From an uncultured Bacteroidales bacterium (GTDB taxonomy: Bacteria; Bacteroidota; Bacteroidia; Bacteroidales; Bacteroidaceae), in NCBI GenBank assembly GCA_902788315.1, contig CADAJS010000003.1:124606-188605 (forward strand): a stretch of 64,000 nucleotides of DNA, given 5' to 3'. Numbering within the stretch: the first letter of the stretch is position 1; every line of letters starts with the position of its first letter. The notes beneath the pieces were generated by a model that made no database searches, had not been told where the DNA came from, and was given only the letters and a program-made list of their open reading frames with translations. The position numbers were made by a program, and so were the translations under genes. Positions 15,951 through 25,192 of this stretch are shown in pieces.

Positions 15951-18251
15951 TCACGCACTTTGTGCCAGGAAGCCGATGCGCTGCACGGCAGTCCGGCGCG
16001 GGGCCATCGTCCCGAGATACTGCGTCTCGGCCTGGCGAACGTCGTCGAGGGTGATGAGCGACAGCGTCTCCTGCTCAGCGAGCAGCGAACGGCGCGTCTC
16101 CTCGTCGGCGGCCGAAGAGAGCGCGTTGACCACCCTTTGGGCCATCGCACGCAGGATGCCCAGTTCGAAGAGGTTCGTGGCCCAGCGGGCATTGCTGAAA
16201 TGCGGGTCGCGCTGGGCGATGACGGTCTCAATGATGCGGCGCACGTCGGCTTCTGCCTCGGGAGCAAAGGTGAAGTGGCGCGTCGAAGCCAAGTGGCGGA
16301 TGATGCCGAGCAATTCGTCGGACGAATAGTCGTCGAAGTGCAGCGACAGCGGGAAACGGTCGCGCAGGCCGGGATTCACCTTGAAGAGTTCTTCCATCTT
16401 GTCCCGATAGCCGGCAAAGATGACAATCATGTCGGGATCGGGTTCGGCAAGGATGGGCAGCATGCAGTTGATCACATGACGCCCGAAGTCGCGGTCCTTC
16501 TCGTCGGCAAAGAGCGAATAGGCCTCATCGACGAAGAGCACTCCGCCGCGAGCACTCTCCACGACCTCGCGCACCTTCTGCTCCGACTCGCCGATAAACT
16601 GTCCCATGAGCGTCGAACGGTCGCAAGCCACCGTATGCCCCGAGGACAGGAGCCCCATCCTGTGATAGATACCGCCGATGAGCTTGGCCACAGTGGTCTT
16701 GCCCGTCCCGGGATTGCCCATGAAGAGCATGTGATGGCGCCCCGTGCCGCCCTCGTCCAGCTTGTAGTGGCGACGCAGCGCCTCGAAGCGTGCCATAGTG
16801 ATGGCCTGCGTCACCTCGGCCTTGACACGGCCGAGACCCACCATGCCGTTCAGCGCCTCCATCTCGGCACAGTCGTTCATATCCACGAATGCCGCCATCT
16901 CAGGCACTTGATTCCGACGCGTCGCTTGCACGCGATGCCGCTCATCATGTTCGTTCAGCACAGCCTCGAACTCGTCATAGCACAGCTCGCAGGCAACGGC
17001 ATTGGCATATTCCTCATTCTCGTCCAGGCATTGCAGGAGGTTGCTGGCATGCATGTCCTTTATGCCCTCCACGAGATGTTCCAGCATCGAGAGATCATAG
17101 CGCCGGCCCTCCTTCCACCGCTCATAGAGGCACCATGTGATGCGCCGCTCCACCTCACTGCTCAACTCGAAATGCTGGCGGCACAGCTGCGTGAACAGTT
17201 CGTGAGTAAAGTAAATGAGCGTGGCTCCAGCGTTTATCATCAGATGATTCCGCTCGGGGAAGTCAATGAGGAAGTCGTCGAACTCGGCCAGCAGTCGGTC
17301 GATGACCTCCTCGCGCCCGAAGAGGACAATGCGGTTGCCGACATACCGTCGTTGGGATAATGCCTCGAGAAACTGCTGCGCCAGCCGCCTGCCGCTCTCG
17401 CCGCCCTCCATGAAGTAGTCCACATTGCACAGAATCAGCGTGGAAGCCAGTGGCACGGAGGGCAACGCTCCATTGCCCTTCTCCACCATTTCCCGGATGT
17501 TCCACACCTCGCGTTTGAAGTCGGACACATTGGGATGACTCAGCATGGGCAATGCCTGCACGATGCCCGACAGCGCGGAGGCCTCATGTCCGTCCGTCAC
17601 CTTCACCACCAGATTGTGGCTCTGCTTGCTGCGCTCTTCCGGCGAAGACTCCAGCCCGAGCAGACGCTGAAAGTCCAGGCCGAATTCCTCAGTTCCCGAT
17701 TCCTCAGCGCCAAGCGCCGTCTCACTCTGTTCGCGGGCATACACCTCGGAGATCTGCTGCTTGAAGAGCGACTCGCCACAGTCAAAGGGCAGGCTGCGGA
17801 AGACGTTGCTCTGATAGAGGTCACGCGCAGCCAGATAGTCCACACTGCCCTTCCGATAGACATCCAGGGGGGACAGAGAAGCCTCACCGCACTCCTCGAG
17901 AAGCGTGATACAGCCATAATAGAGAGGTTCGCGACCTTGGTAGAGCACGGCCACATATTCGCCAGGAAACCAGCAATACTCGCCTCTCGCCATGAAGTCC
18001 AGTCGTGTGACTAAGGTACCGTCATCGTCCTTGATGCGCGTGGACTTGGATTCGGGGTCGGTACCGTAAGCCTCGGCCAGGAGGGAATAGTCGTCATTGA
18101 AGATGCACACCTTGAATGTAGCAAGTGCGCGGCGCGTGGGGTTAATACAAAACTGGACAGACAGGGGGGCATTGGTAAAGCCCGGCCACTTGCTCGTAGC
18201 CTGCGTGCGAGCAGCACAAAGTTGGTTCTTTATCATAGGAAAACAAGACAT
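15951..18251 (-). CDS. AAA+ ATPase, SpoVK/CbbX type, with degenerate first AAA-like domain
   Basis: A 766-residue cytoplasmic ATPase. The C-terminal AAA+ domain (about 465-745) is complete: GLGRVKAEV start, Walker A GNPGTGKT at 512-519, Walker B VLFVDEA at 571-577, FAGYRDKMEEL sensor region and the arginine-finger stretch GLRDRFPLSLHF. CbbX, SpoVK and related proteins remodel other protein complexes. Residues about 220-400 look like a second AAA core without Walker A (TLILCNVDYF resembles Walker B; FDDFLIDFPERN a finger region). Residues 1-200 are unrecognised. ATG at 18251, or the next at 18236. It stands alone, with a promoter 370 bp upstream, so the target cannot be guessed from neighbours. 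Confidence 0.82.
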   Translation of the reverse strand: MSCFPMIKNQLCAARTQATSKWPGFTNAPLSVQFCINPTRRALATFKVCIFNDDYSLLAEAYGTDPESKSTRIKDDDGTLVTRLDFMARGEYCWFPGEYVAVLYQGREPLYYGCITLLEECGEASLSPLDVYRKGSVDYLAARDLYQSNVFRSLPFDCGESLFKQQISEVYAREQSETALGAEESGTEEFGLDFQRLLGLESSPEERSKQSHNLVVKVTDGHEASALSGIVQALPMLSHPNVSDFKREVWNIREMVEKGNGALPSVPLASTLILCNVDYFMEGGESGRRLAQQFLEALSQRRYVGNRIVLFGREEVIDRLLAEFDDFLIDFPERNHLMINAGATLIYFTHELFTQLCRQHFELSSEVERRITWCLYERWKEGRRYDLSMLEHLVEGIKDMHASNLLQCLDENEEYANAVACELCYDEFEAVLNEHDERHRVQATRRNQVPEMAAFVDMNDCAEMEALNGMVGLGRVKAEVTQAITMARFEALRRHYKLDEGGTGRHHMLFMGNPGTGKTTVAKLIGGIYHRMGLLSSGHTVACDRSTLMGQFIGESEQKVREVVESARGGVLFVDEAYSLFADEKDRDFGRHVINCMLPILAEPDPDMIVIFAGYRDKMEELFKVNPGLRDRFPLSLHFDDYSSDELLGIIRHLASTRHFTFAPEAEADVRRIIETVIAQRDPHFSNARWATNLFELGILRAMAQRVVNALSSAADEETRRSLLAEQETLSLITLDDVRQAETQYLGTMAPRRTAVQRIGFLAQSA

Positions 18252-18478
18252 TATATGGTAAATACTGATGCCGCATGCCGCACTCTATGGCATGCCGCAC
18301 AAACAGATTACGCCTCCCTTCCAAAGGGAGGGGGCGCAGCTCCAAGGGGGAGGGTTCGACCCGAAGATTAGTGTAACAATAAATCAAAGAAACGCTTCGC
18401 AGCCATTGCAGCGGGCGCATGTTTGCATCGGGGCATACCACACCCCTGCGGCGCACAATGCTCGCTGTGCTGCATTCT

Positions 18479-18556
18479 TTTTACCATGCTGTAACATCAG
18501 GGACGTGCGAATCATGTCACGCTCCGCCTGTGCCGCAGCCTGTTACAATGGTAAAA
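18479..18556 (-). promoter_or_regulatory. Long inverted repeat in the AAA+ gene leader
   Basis: TTTTACCATGCTGTAACA (18479-18496) pairs with TGTTACAATGGTAAAA (18541-18556) apart from a 2-nt bulge, enclosing about 44 bp. It lies between the promoter at 18618 and the start codon at 18251, so it would be in the mRNA leader. A regulatory role is inference. Confidence 0.4.
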
Positions 18557-18617
18557 CAACATTTCTTTGATGGGATTATAATGTTTTGTTTTCGTCGCAA
18601 TCCCTCGATTGCGGCTG

Positions 18618-18648
18618 CAAAGGTACGAATAAGTGAGAGAAGAAGCAA
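18618..18648 (-). promoter_or_regulatory. Promoter upstream of the AAA+ gene
   Basis: On the minus strand: TTG (18648-18646), 20-bp spacer, TACCTTTG (18625-18618), a full match to the Bacteroidetes promoter. The surrounding 40 bp (18618-18657) are about 90% identical to the hsdM promoter at 10277-10316, including the spacer. Confidence 0.75.
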
Positions 18649-18820
18649 GAAAAAGAGAAAAACTTTTTTCTTGTTTCTTCCGAACGAGAGTACCTTCGGC
18701 GTAGCCAGAGGTACGCGCTCGGCTCTGCCGCTTCGCTTTTAGTGCGAAGAATAAGTGAGAGAAGCGCCAAACAAAAGACGAAGTTTTTTGCTTAGGATTG
18801 GGCAGGGAGTGATGAGGCGT

Positions 18821-18908
18821 TTTATCACGTATGATAAAACATAATGCGGCGTGCCATGGGAGACTTTATCACGTGTGATAAAACACGATGCGACGTGAAG
18901 CGGGAAGC
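18821..18908. repeat. 22-bp-period palindromic array, four units
   Basis: Units start at 18821, 18843, 18865 and 18887. The first and third start with the palindrome TTTATCACGTRTGATAAA (one arm mismatch in the first); the second and fourth are non-palindromic with (A/G)CGTG at the same place. Thus the palindromes are 44 bp apart, as at 152/196. Downstream of the V-ATPase operon terminator. Confidence 0.85.
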
Positions 18909-18937
18909 TTTCAAGACCTTCAGACAAGCCCAAACAG

Positions 18938-18978
18938 CAAATCCCGCCGACGACTGAGAAGCCATGCGGCGGGATTTG
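18938..18978 (-). terminator. Terminator of the V-type ATPase operon
   Basis: Perfect 12-bp inverted repeat CAAATCCCGCCG / CGGCGGGATTTG (18938-18949, 18967-18978) with a 17-nt loop, 25 bp after the stop codon of the last ATPase gene. No long T run follows, which is common in this group. Confidence 0.75.
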
Positions 18979-19003
18979 TCATACGATGAGGCGATGCCTA
19001 CGA

Positions 19004-19453
<450 letters not shown>

Positions 19454-19476
19454 TTATTGGTTTAATTGTTTTATTA

Positions 19477-21345
19477 TTATTTCTTGAATGGATCGTATTC
19501 CTCGCCGCCTCCCGAGTAGTCGGCGTTCTTGAAGAACTCGACGAAGGTGAGTCGCATGGGGTGGACGAAGGCGCTGATCATGCTTAGGGCGAACGTGATG
19601 CCGTGGCCGAAGAGCAGGATGATGATAAGCGGCAGCCAGCGGATGTACCAGGGCATAGAGCTGGTCATGTCGAGGGCCAGCGTATTGAATACGCCGCCCA
19701 GCACGCCACCCGTCAGTCCGAGGGCGAAGAGGCGAATGTAGCTCAGGAGGTCGCCCAGCAGGCCGGTGGCCATACTATACGTGGACCACACTCCCCCACC
19801 GATGTTGCTCAGCAGGCCGAGCGCCGGCCGACGGTAGCTGGCAGGATTGTTGTAGAAGAAGATGCCCAGCACAGAGAGTCCGATGAGTGCATATAATATA
19901 TATTGTAGCACCATAGGCAGCTCCACGCCACAGGCAGGCAGGCCAAAGAGGACAATCGCCGCCACGATGGCCACCACCCAGGAGAGCGTGCCGATGGCAT
20001 AGGCGAAGCCGTAGTTCTTGATGGCCTTGGCAGCCTTGAGCACCATGCCGAGCAGCACCTGTACCAGACCGATAGCCACCGAGAGCACCATCATGGGCGA
20101 GTACCCGAAGATGGGGCCGATGCCGTTGTCGCTGATGAAGTACTTCTTGACAGGAGCCAGGAAGGCCCAGTCCTGCTGAGTGAGGTCGATGCCGAAGACG
20201 GTGCCGGTGGCCAGACCGCAAATCACCGTCATGCCACCCAGCCAGGCGCCCAGCCGTCCGTAGGCCTTGGCGTCGCCCTGTCCCTTCCATGCCAGCAGCA
20301 GACCGCCGATGAGCACCAGCAGACCGTAGCCGCCGTCGCCCAGACAGAGACCGAAGAAGAGCATGAAGAAAGGAGCGAAGTAGACCGTGGGGTCGAGGTC
20401 CTGATAGCTGGGCAGGGAGTACATGCGCAGAATCGGCTCGAAGAGCGAGCTGAACGAATTGTTCGTGATCTTCACAGGCACATCCTCGTCTAAGGCCGGG
20501 TCCTCTATCTCATAGTAGATGCCTTGCTGGTCGAGCCACTGGGTCAGGGCAGGTGCCTTCTGCTCCAGCGTCCAGCCCACCATCAGGCGGACAGCGCCGT
20601 CGGCCAATGCCTCATCGGAGAGCTCCACGCGATGCAGCTGGATTTCAGACTGTGCACGGTTCATCTCGCGCTCCAGCATGCTGCGCTGCTGATAGAGCAT
20701 GCAGAGGGCATCGTGCGTCTCAGCGAGCGACTGTTCGGCTTCGGCCAGCTGCTGCTGATAGAGCGAGAGCGTGCCAGAGGGCAGTTCCAAGAGTTCCGCC
20801 TGGATGTCCGGCTCCTCGGGGCTGAAGGCAACGAAGTAGAGACGCTTCTGCCAGTCGCTCACGGGGATGGTGAAGTAGGTCTCCTCCCAGGCCGGGTTGT
20901 ACGACTTATTGCCGCAGGCATAGAACCATACCTTCAGGCCAGTCTCTTCCTCTATACGGCGGACGGCAGCCCAGTCGAAGTCGCCCCAGGGTTCCATGCG
21001 CGAGACATTCTTGGATGCCTCGTCGATGGCATGGCATGTGGCCACCTCCTTGTCGCGCAGCGCTTCCACGCGCTCGAGCATCTGCATGCCGTCGGCATCG
21101 CTTGTCGCAGGCGCGGGCTCGGTCGTATGGGTGTGCTTCCCCCACGTACCCCAGGCGTATTCGAGGTACGCGAGGTCCTGCTGAATGCGTTGCTTGAGGT
21201 CGATGGCCTCCTGGAGTGCCGGGCTTGTGGCACCCTGCTTGAGCTGCTGCACATGCACCACGCCCTGCTCGCGAAGGCCGGCGAGGAAGGAATCATACTC
21301 CTGGTCGGTAACCAGGAATGTTAGCTTTTTCATTCTCTCAATCAT
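19477..21345 (-). CDS. V-type ATP synthase subunit I
   Basis: A 622-residue stator protein equivalent to eukaryotic subunit a. The N-terminal half (about 1-330) is soluble and partly coiled coil (LYQQQLAEAEQSLAETHDAL), and the C-terminal half has about seven or eight membrane helices including FMLFFGLCLGDGGYGLL and YIRLFALGLTGGVLGGVFN, the latter carrying the conserved arginine that faces the rotor ring. The ATG at 21345 overlaps the stop of subunit D by 4 bp (ATGA), indicating coupled translation. It carries ions between membrane and ring. Confidence 0.95.
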   Translation of the reverse strand: MIERMKKLTFLVTDQEYDSFLAGLREQGVVHVQQLKQGATSPALQEAIDLKQRIQQDLAYLEYAWGTWGKHTHTTEPAPATSDADGMQMLERVEALRDKEVATCHAIDEASKNVSRMEPWGDFDWAAVRRIEEETGLKVWFYACGNKSYNPAWEETYFTIPVSDWQKRLYFVAFSPEEPDIQAELLELPSGTLSLYQQQLAEAEQSLAETHDALCMLYQQRSMLEREMNRAQSEIQLHRVELSDEALADGAVRLMVGWTLEQKAPALTQWLDQQGIYYEIEDPALDEDVPVKITNNSFSSLFEPILRMYSLPSYQDLDPTVYFAPFFMLFFGLCLGDGGYGLLVLIGGLLLAWKGQGDAKAYGRLGAWLGGMTVICGLATGTVFGIDLTQQDWAFLAPVKKYFISDNGIGPIFGYSPMMVLSVAIGLVQVLLGMVLKAAKAIKNYGFAYAIGTLSWVVAIVAAIVLFGLPACGVELPMVLQYILYALIGLSVLGIFFYNNPASYRRPALGLLSNIGGGVWSTYSMATGLLGDLLSYIRLFALGLTGGVLGGVFNTLALDMTSSMPWYIRWLPLIIILLFGHGITFALSMISAFVHPMRLTFVEFFKNADYSGGGEEYDPFKK

Positions 21346-21944
21346 GCCGTGGCCTCCTTTCTCTTTTCCTGTAGGGACTTTAGAATCTTCTGTGAGCTCT
21401 TGCTCAGGTTTTCCTCGTCCTCCATGAATCGCTTTATCTTACGCACAGCCTCCTGATAGCCGGGAATCTGCACCTTTTCGAAGAGGTTTACCTTCTGCGT
21501 CGTCTTCTTGCGTGCATGGTCCAGCAGCTGGAGTTTGGCCACGACGAACTCGCGCTCGACAGCCGTCTTCACCAGGCCGTGCAGGAGATTGATTCCGTCG
21601 AAGTACCATTTGGGAGCGCTGAAGATGCCGAAAGGCTTCACTTCGAGCCGTATGTTGCTGAGTATCGGCACTCGAACGCCGGCAATCTTCTTTGTGGAGA
21701 GTTCCACGTCCTTCAGCGCGACGAGCGAAGTGTCGAACTCTCCCCACAGGGCATACATCGACTCGTAGCCGGCAATCTGCTCCTGTAGTTTGCGTTCCAG
21801 CGCTTCGGCTTCCTCCTTGCAGCGTTTCACTTCGAGGCGCAGCGCCGTCTCCTTGTTCTTGATGATGGGCAAGGTGCGCTGTCGCATCTTGAGATTCTTC
21901 TCAATCTGCTGCAGTGAGGTCTTGTTATATTGAAACTTTATCAT
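21342..21944 (-). CDS. V-type ATP synthase subunit D
   Basis: A 200-residue central-stalk subunit made of two long coiled helices, seen in LQQIEKNLKMRQRTLPIIKN and the heptad-rich KRCKEEAEALERKLQEQI near the N-terminus, and the C-terminal helix IKRFMEDEENLSKSSQKIL. It transmits rotation between the A/B head and the K ring. It overlaps subunit I by 4 bp. The 86-bp gap after subunit B holds AT-rich direct repeats. Confidence 0.93.
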   Translation of the reverse strand: MIKFQYNKTSLQQIEKNLKMRQRTLPIIKNKETALRLEVKRCKEEAEALERKLQEQIAGYESMYALWGEFDTSLVALKDVELSTKKIAGVRVPILSNIRLEVKPFGIFSAPKWYFDGINLLHGLVKTAVEREFVVAKLQLLDHARKKTTQKVNLFEKVQIPGYQEAVRKIKRFMEDEENLSKSSQKILKSLQEKRKEATA

Positions 21945-21946
21945 AA

Positions 21947-21975
21947 TTCATTATTCATAACTCATTATTCATAAT
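21947..21975. repeat. AT-rich direct repeats between V-ATPase B and D genes
   Basis: ATTCAT-type repeats (TTATTCATAACTC then TTATTCATAATT). They resemble 26041-26074 between the E and DUF2764 genes. Repeats of this kind inside an operon may act as untranslated spacers. Confidence 0.55.
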
Positions 21976-22030
21976 TACGCTGCGGATGGCATGCGGCAGG
22001 CTTCCCTGACTATGAATGATGAATTGTGTA

Positions 22031-23359
22031 TTATGCTTTACCCCAGTAGATGTCGGTAAACTCCTTCTTGATGTTCACCTCTTCCAGACGGAAGTACTTC
22101 TGGAGAAGCGACCACGTGACATCGAGCATCTCCTCAGTGTTCAGGTTGACGTCGATGGCCAGCAGTTTCTCGGCATACTCGTGGGCAAACTGGAGGCAGC
22201 GGTTGTCATAGTCCGTCAGGTCGAAGCCGTTCTCCAGTTTCGTCTTGGCATTGGCGGCATCGGCATAGAGGCGGATAGCTGCGTTCATCACCTGAGCATG
22301 GTCCTTACGCGTCTTCTTTCCGGCTACCAGCTGCTTCAAGCGGGAGAGGGAGCGGAAGGGATCGACGATGACTTTGCCCGTATCCGTGTCGCGGCGCAGG
22401 TAGAGCTGTCCCTCGGTGATGTAACCGGTGTTGTCGGGCACGGCATGCGTGATGTCGCCGCCGCTCAGAGTGGTCACGGCGATGATGGTGATGGAACCGC
22501 CGCCCACACTCTCGGGGAACTGCACGGCCTTCTCGTAGATCTTGGCCAGGTCGGAATAGAGCGAGCCGGGCATCGAGTCCTTCGACGGAATCTGGTCCAT
22601 ACGGTTGGAGACGATGGAGAGCGAGTCGGCATAGGATGTCATGTCGGTGAGGAGCACCAGCACGGTTTCATGTTTCTCCACGGCGAAGTATTCGGCAGCG
22701 GCCAATGCCATATCGGGCACGAGCAGACGCTCCACGGCGGGGTCCTCGGTGGTGTTCATAAAGGCAATGATACGGTCGAGCGCACCGGCGTTGGAGAACG
22801 TGTTGCGGAAGAAATAGTAGTCGTCGTTCGTCATTCCCATACCGCCCAGGATGATCTTGTCTGCCTTGGCACGCAAGGCCACGAGCGCCATCACTTCGTT
22901 GAAGGGCTGGTCAGGGTCGGCAAAGAAAGGAATCTTCTGTCCGCTGACGAGCGTGTTGTTGAGGTCGATACCGGCAATACCCGTAGCGATAAGCTCGCTG
23001 GGCTGCTTACGGCGCACAGGGTTCACGCTGGGTCCGCCGATTTCCACTTCGCGGCCTTCAATCTCGGGTCCGCCGTCGATGGGCTGTCCGTAGGCATTGA
23101 AGAAGCGGCCGGCCAGCTGTTCACTGACCTTCAGCGACGGAGCCTTCCCAAGGAAGACCACCTCGGCGTTGGTGGGGATGCCGCCCGTACCTTCGAATAC
23201 CTGGAGGGTGACGTCGTCGCCCATGATCTTAACCACCTGAGCCAGCTTGCCATTAATCAATGCCAGTTCGTCGTAGCCCACGCCTTTAGCCTTCAGGCTG
23301 CACGTGGCCTTCGTAATCTGGCTGATTTGCGTATATACTTTCTGAAATGCTGTTGCCAT
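22031..23359 (-). CDS. V-type ATP synthase subunit B
   Basis: A 442-residue non-catalytic nucleotide-binding subunit of the V1 head. It shows the beta-barrel start (TKATCSLKAKGVGYDELALI), the GRFFNAYGQPIDGGP region, and SDPDQPFNEVMALVA-like segments where the catalytic subunit has Walker A; no P-loop is present, as expected. ATG at 23359 (MATAFQKVYTQ) is preferred; an in-frame ATG two codons earlier (23365) is possible. It follows subunit A by 27 bp. Confidence 0.95.
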   Translation of the reverse strand: MATAFQKVYTQISQITKATCSLKAKGVGYDELALINGKLAQVVKIMGDDVTLQVFEGTGGIPTNAEVVFLGKAPSLKVSEQLAGRFFNAYGQPIDGGPEIEGREVEIGGPSVNPVRRKQPSELIATGIAGIDLNNTLVSGQKIPFFADPDQPFNEVMALVALRAKADKIILGGMGMTNDDYYFFRNTFSNAGALDRIIAFMNTTEDPAVERLLVPDMALAAAEYFAVEKHETVLVLLTDMTSYADSLSIVSNRMDQIPSKDSMPGSLYSDLAKIYEKAVQFPESVGGGSITIIAVTTLSGGDITHAVPDNTGYITEGQLYLRRDTDTGKVIVDPFRSLSRLKQLVAGKKTRKDHAQVMNAAIRLYADAANAKTKLENGFDLTDYDNRCLQFAHEYAEKLLAIDVNLNTEEMLDVTWSLLQKYFRLEEVNIKKEFTDIYWGKA

Positions 23360-23386
23360 AATCATTCGAATGTTAAATGTGACATG

Positions 23387-25132
23387 TTACATTCCTACCA
23401 GTTCCTTGACCTGACGGATGTAATCATAGTATGCCTCGCTCTTGTACTCGGAATAGTTCATCTGCTTGCACAGGTTGATCAGTTTCTTGAAGAAGTCCGT
23501 CACGTCGAGGAATGTTTCGAAGTGGTAGTCGTCCTTGTTGCAGATGTCGGTGACGAGGTTGAGGATTTCTTCCTGTCGCTCAAGCGATGTCACGGAATCC
23601 ACCTCGTCGAAGGCGTCCTGCTGGAGGATAACAAAGTCGATCACCTCGCTCTTCCAGAATGTGATGTGATACTCTACGGGCACGCCGTCGTCGCCCAGGA
23701 TGTTGATCTGCTCGGCAATCTCCTTACCGCGCTGCATGCGGGTCTTGAGTCGCAGCACCTTGGGAATCCATTCGGCATTGATGTGCTCCTGCATGTACTG
23801 AGCAAACTCGGGGTATTCGAGGTACTTGCTGTACGAGTCGATGGGGTTCACGGCCGGGTAACGTTTCTTGTCGGCCCGGTCCTGCTCCAGTCCGTAGAAG
23901 CAGCGGGCCACCTTCTTGGTATTCTCGGTGACGGGTTCCTTCAGGTTACCTCCGGCGGGCGACACAGTGCCCAGGAAGGTTACGCTTCCCGTCTGTCCGT
24001 TGCGCAGGATGACGTATCCGGCACGACCATAGAAGTTCGAGATGAGGGCGCCGAGGTCCATAGGGAAGGCATCGGGACCCGGCAGTTCCTCCATACGGTT
24101 GGACATCTCGCGCAGGGCCTGTGCCCAGCGGCTGGTAGAGTCGGCCATGAGGAGCACGCGCAGTCCCATCGAGCGATAGTACTCGGCCATCGTCATGGCG
24201 GTATATACGGATGCCTCGCGGGCAGCCACCGGCATGTTACTGGTATTGGCGATGATGATGGTTCGCTCCATCAGCTTGCGTCCCGTGTGGGGGTCCACCA
24301 GTTCGGGGAACTCGGAGAATATCTCCACCACCTCATTGGCACGCTCGCCGCAGGCAGCGATAATCACGATGTCGGCCTCGGCCTGCTTCGAGATGGCGTG
24401 CTGGAGCACGGTCTTTCCCGTACCGAAGGGACCGGGGATGAAGCCCGTTCCGCCCTCGACGATGGGGTTGAAGGTATCGATGGTACGAACACCAGTCTCT
24501 AACAGTTTGAATGGACGCGGCTTCTCGGCATAGTTGGTCATGGCGAATTTCACCGGCCAGTGCTGCACCATCGTGACGTTCACGTCGTTGCCCTGTTCGT
24601 CAGTGAGCACAGCGACAACGTCGCGTACGTGGTACTCGCCCTCGGGGACAATACTCTTCACTGTGGCCTTGCCCTTTAGCTGGAAGGGTGCCATGATTTT
24701 CAGCGGCTGGTGGTTCTCCTCGACTTCGCCCAGCCAATCGCTCTCCTGGACCACATCTCCAGGCTTTGCCAGGGGCTTGAATACCCAAAGTCGGTCGTTG
24801 TCGAGCGGATCGGTGTACTGACCTCGTTTGAGGAAGACGCCCTCCATCTCGTCGAGGTCATTCTGTAGTCCGTCATAATTCTTGCTGAGCATGCCAGGGC
24901 CGAGCTGTATCTCGAGCATGTGTCCGGTAAATTCGGCTTCGGCACCCACTTTCAGTCCACGGGTACTCTCGAACACCTGCACGTACACGTCCTGTCCCAG
25001 CACCTTGATGACCTCGGCCATCAGGCGGACGCCGCCGGTGTGAATGTAGCATATCTCACCTTGCAGCACTGGTCCGTCCACACGGAGCGTAACCATATTG
25101 GAGACAACGCCACTAACTGTTCCTTTTGTCAT
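23387..25132 (-). CDS. V-type ATP synthase subunit A (catalytic)
   Basis: A 581-residue catalytic subunit. Walker A GPFGTGKT at residues 234-241, with the non-homologous region (about 110-200) before it that separates V-type A subunits from F-type beta. Further landmarks are MADSTSRWAQALREMSNRME and GRAGYVILRNG. It pairs with subunit B in an A3B3 head that makes or uses ATP. In this operon, gene order E-DUF2764-A-B-D-I-K matches the Bacteroidetes form; no separate F or G gene is seen. Confidence 0.97.
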   Translation of the reverse strand: MTKGTVSGVVSNMVTLRVDGPVLQGEICYIHTGGVRLMAEVIKVLGQDVYVQVFESTRGLKVGAEAEFTGHMLEIQLGPGMLSKNYDGLQNDLDEMEGVFLKRGQYTDPLDNDRLWVFKPLAKPGDVVQESDWLGEVEENHQPLKIMAPFQLKGKATVKSIVPEGEYHVRDVVAVLTDEQGNDVNVTMVQHWPVKFAMTNYAEKPRPFKLLETGVRTIDTFNPIVEGGTGFIPGPFGTGKTVLQHAISKQAEADIVIIAACGERANEVVEIFSEFPELVDPHTGRKLMERTIIIANTSNMPVAAREASVYTAMTMAEYYRSMGLRVLLMADSTSRWAQALREMSNRMEELPGPDAFPMDLGALISNFYGRAGYVILRNGQTGSVTFLGTVSPAGGNLKEPVTENTKKVARCFYGLEQDRADKKRYPAVNPIDSYSKYLEYPEFAQYMQEHINAEWIPKVLRLKTRMQRGKEIAEQINILGDDGVPVEYHITFWKSEVIDFVILQQDAFDEVDSVTSLERQEEILNLVTDICNKDDYHFETFLDVTDFFKKLINLCKQMNYSEYKSEAYYDYIRQVKELVGM

Positions 25133-25192
25133 GTTATTTATGTTTATATTTTTTTCCTTGAGTAATATGGTCGCTTACTTACTTAGTATCGT

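Larger units (their letters stand above)
18252..19003. other. 752-bp intergenic region
   Basis: No gene seen. From low to high coordinates: related CATGCC-rich repeats (18268-18302); a hairpin CCTCCCTT-CCA-AAGGGAGG (18313-18331); a long inverted repeat (18479-18496 with 18541-18556); the minus-strand promoter (18618-18648); small hairpins (18690-18714, 18731-18749); a partial copy of the promoter sequence (18749-18765); a 22-bp palindrome array (18821-18908); and the V-ATPase operon terminator (18938-18978). The stretch 18252-18610 would be a leader of about 360 nt for the AAA+ gene. Confidence 0.7.

Noticed and set aside
22016..24502. Long open frame (828 codons) on the plus strand
   Set aside because: Antisense to the V-ATPase A and B genes; its translation has no domain, and GC-rich codons in the true genes remove stops on the other strand.
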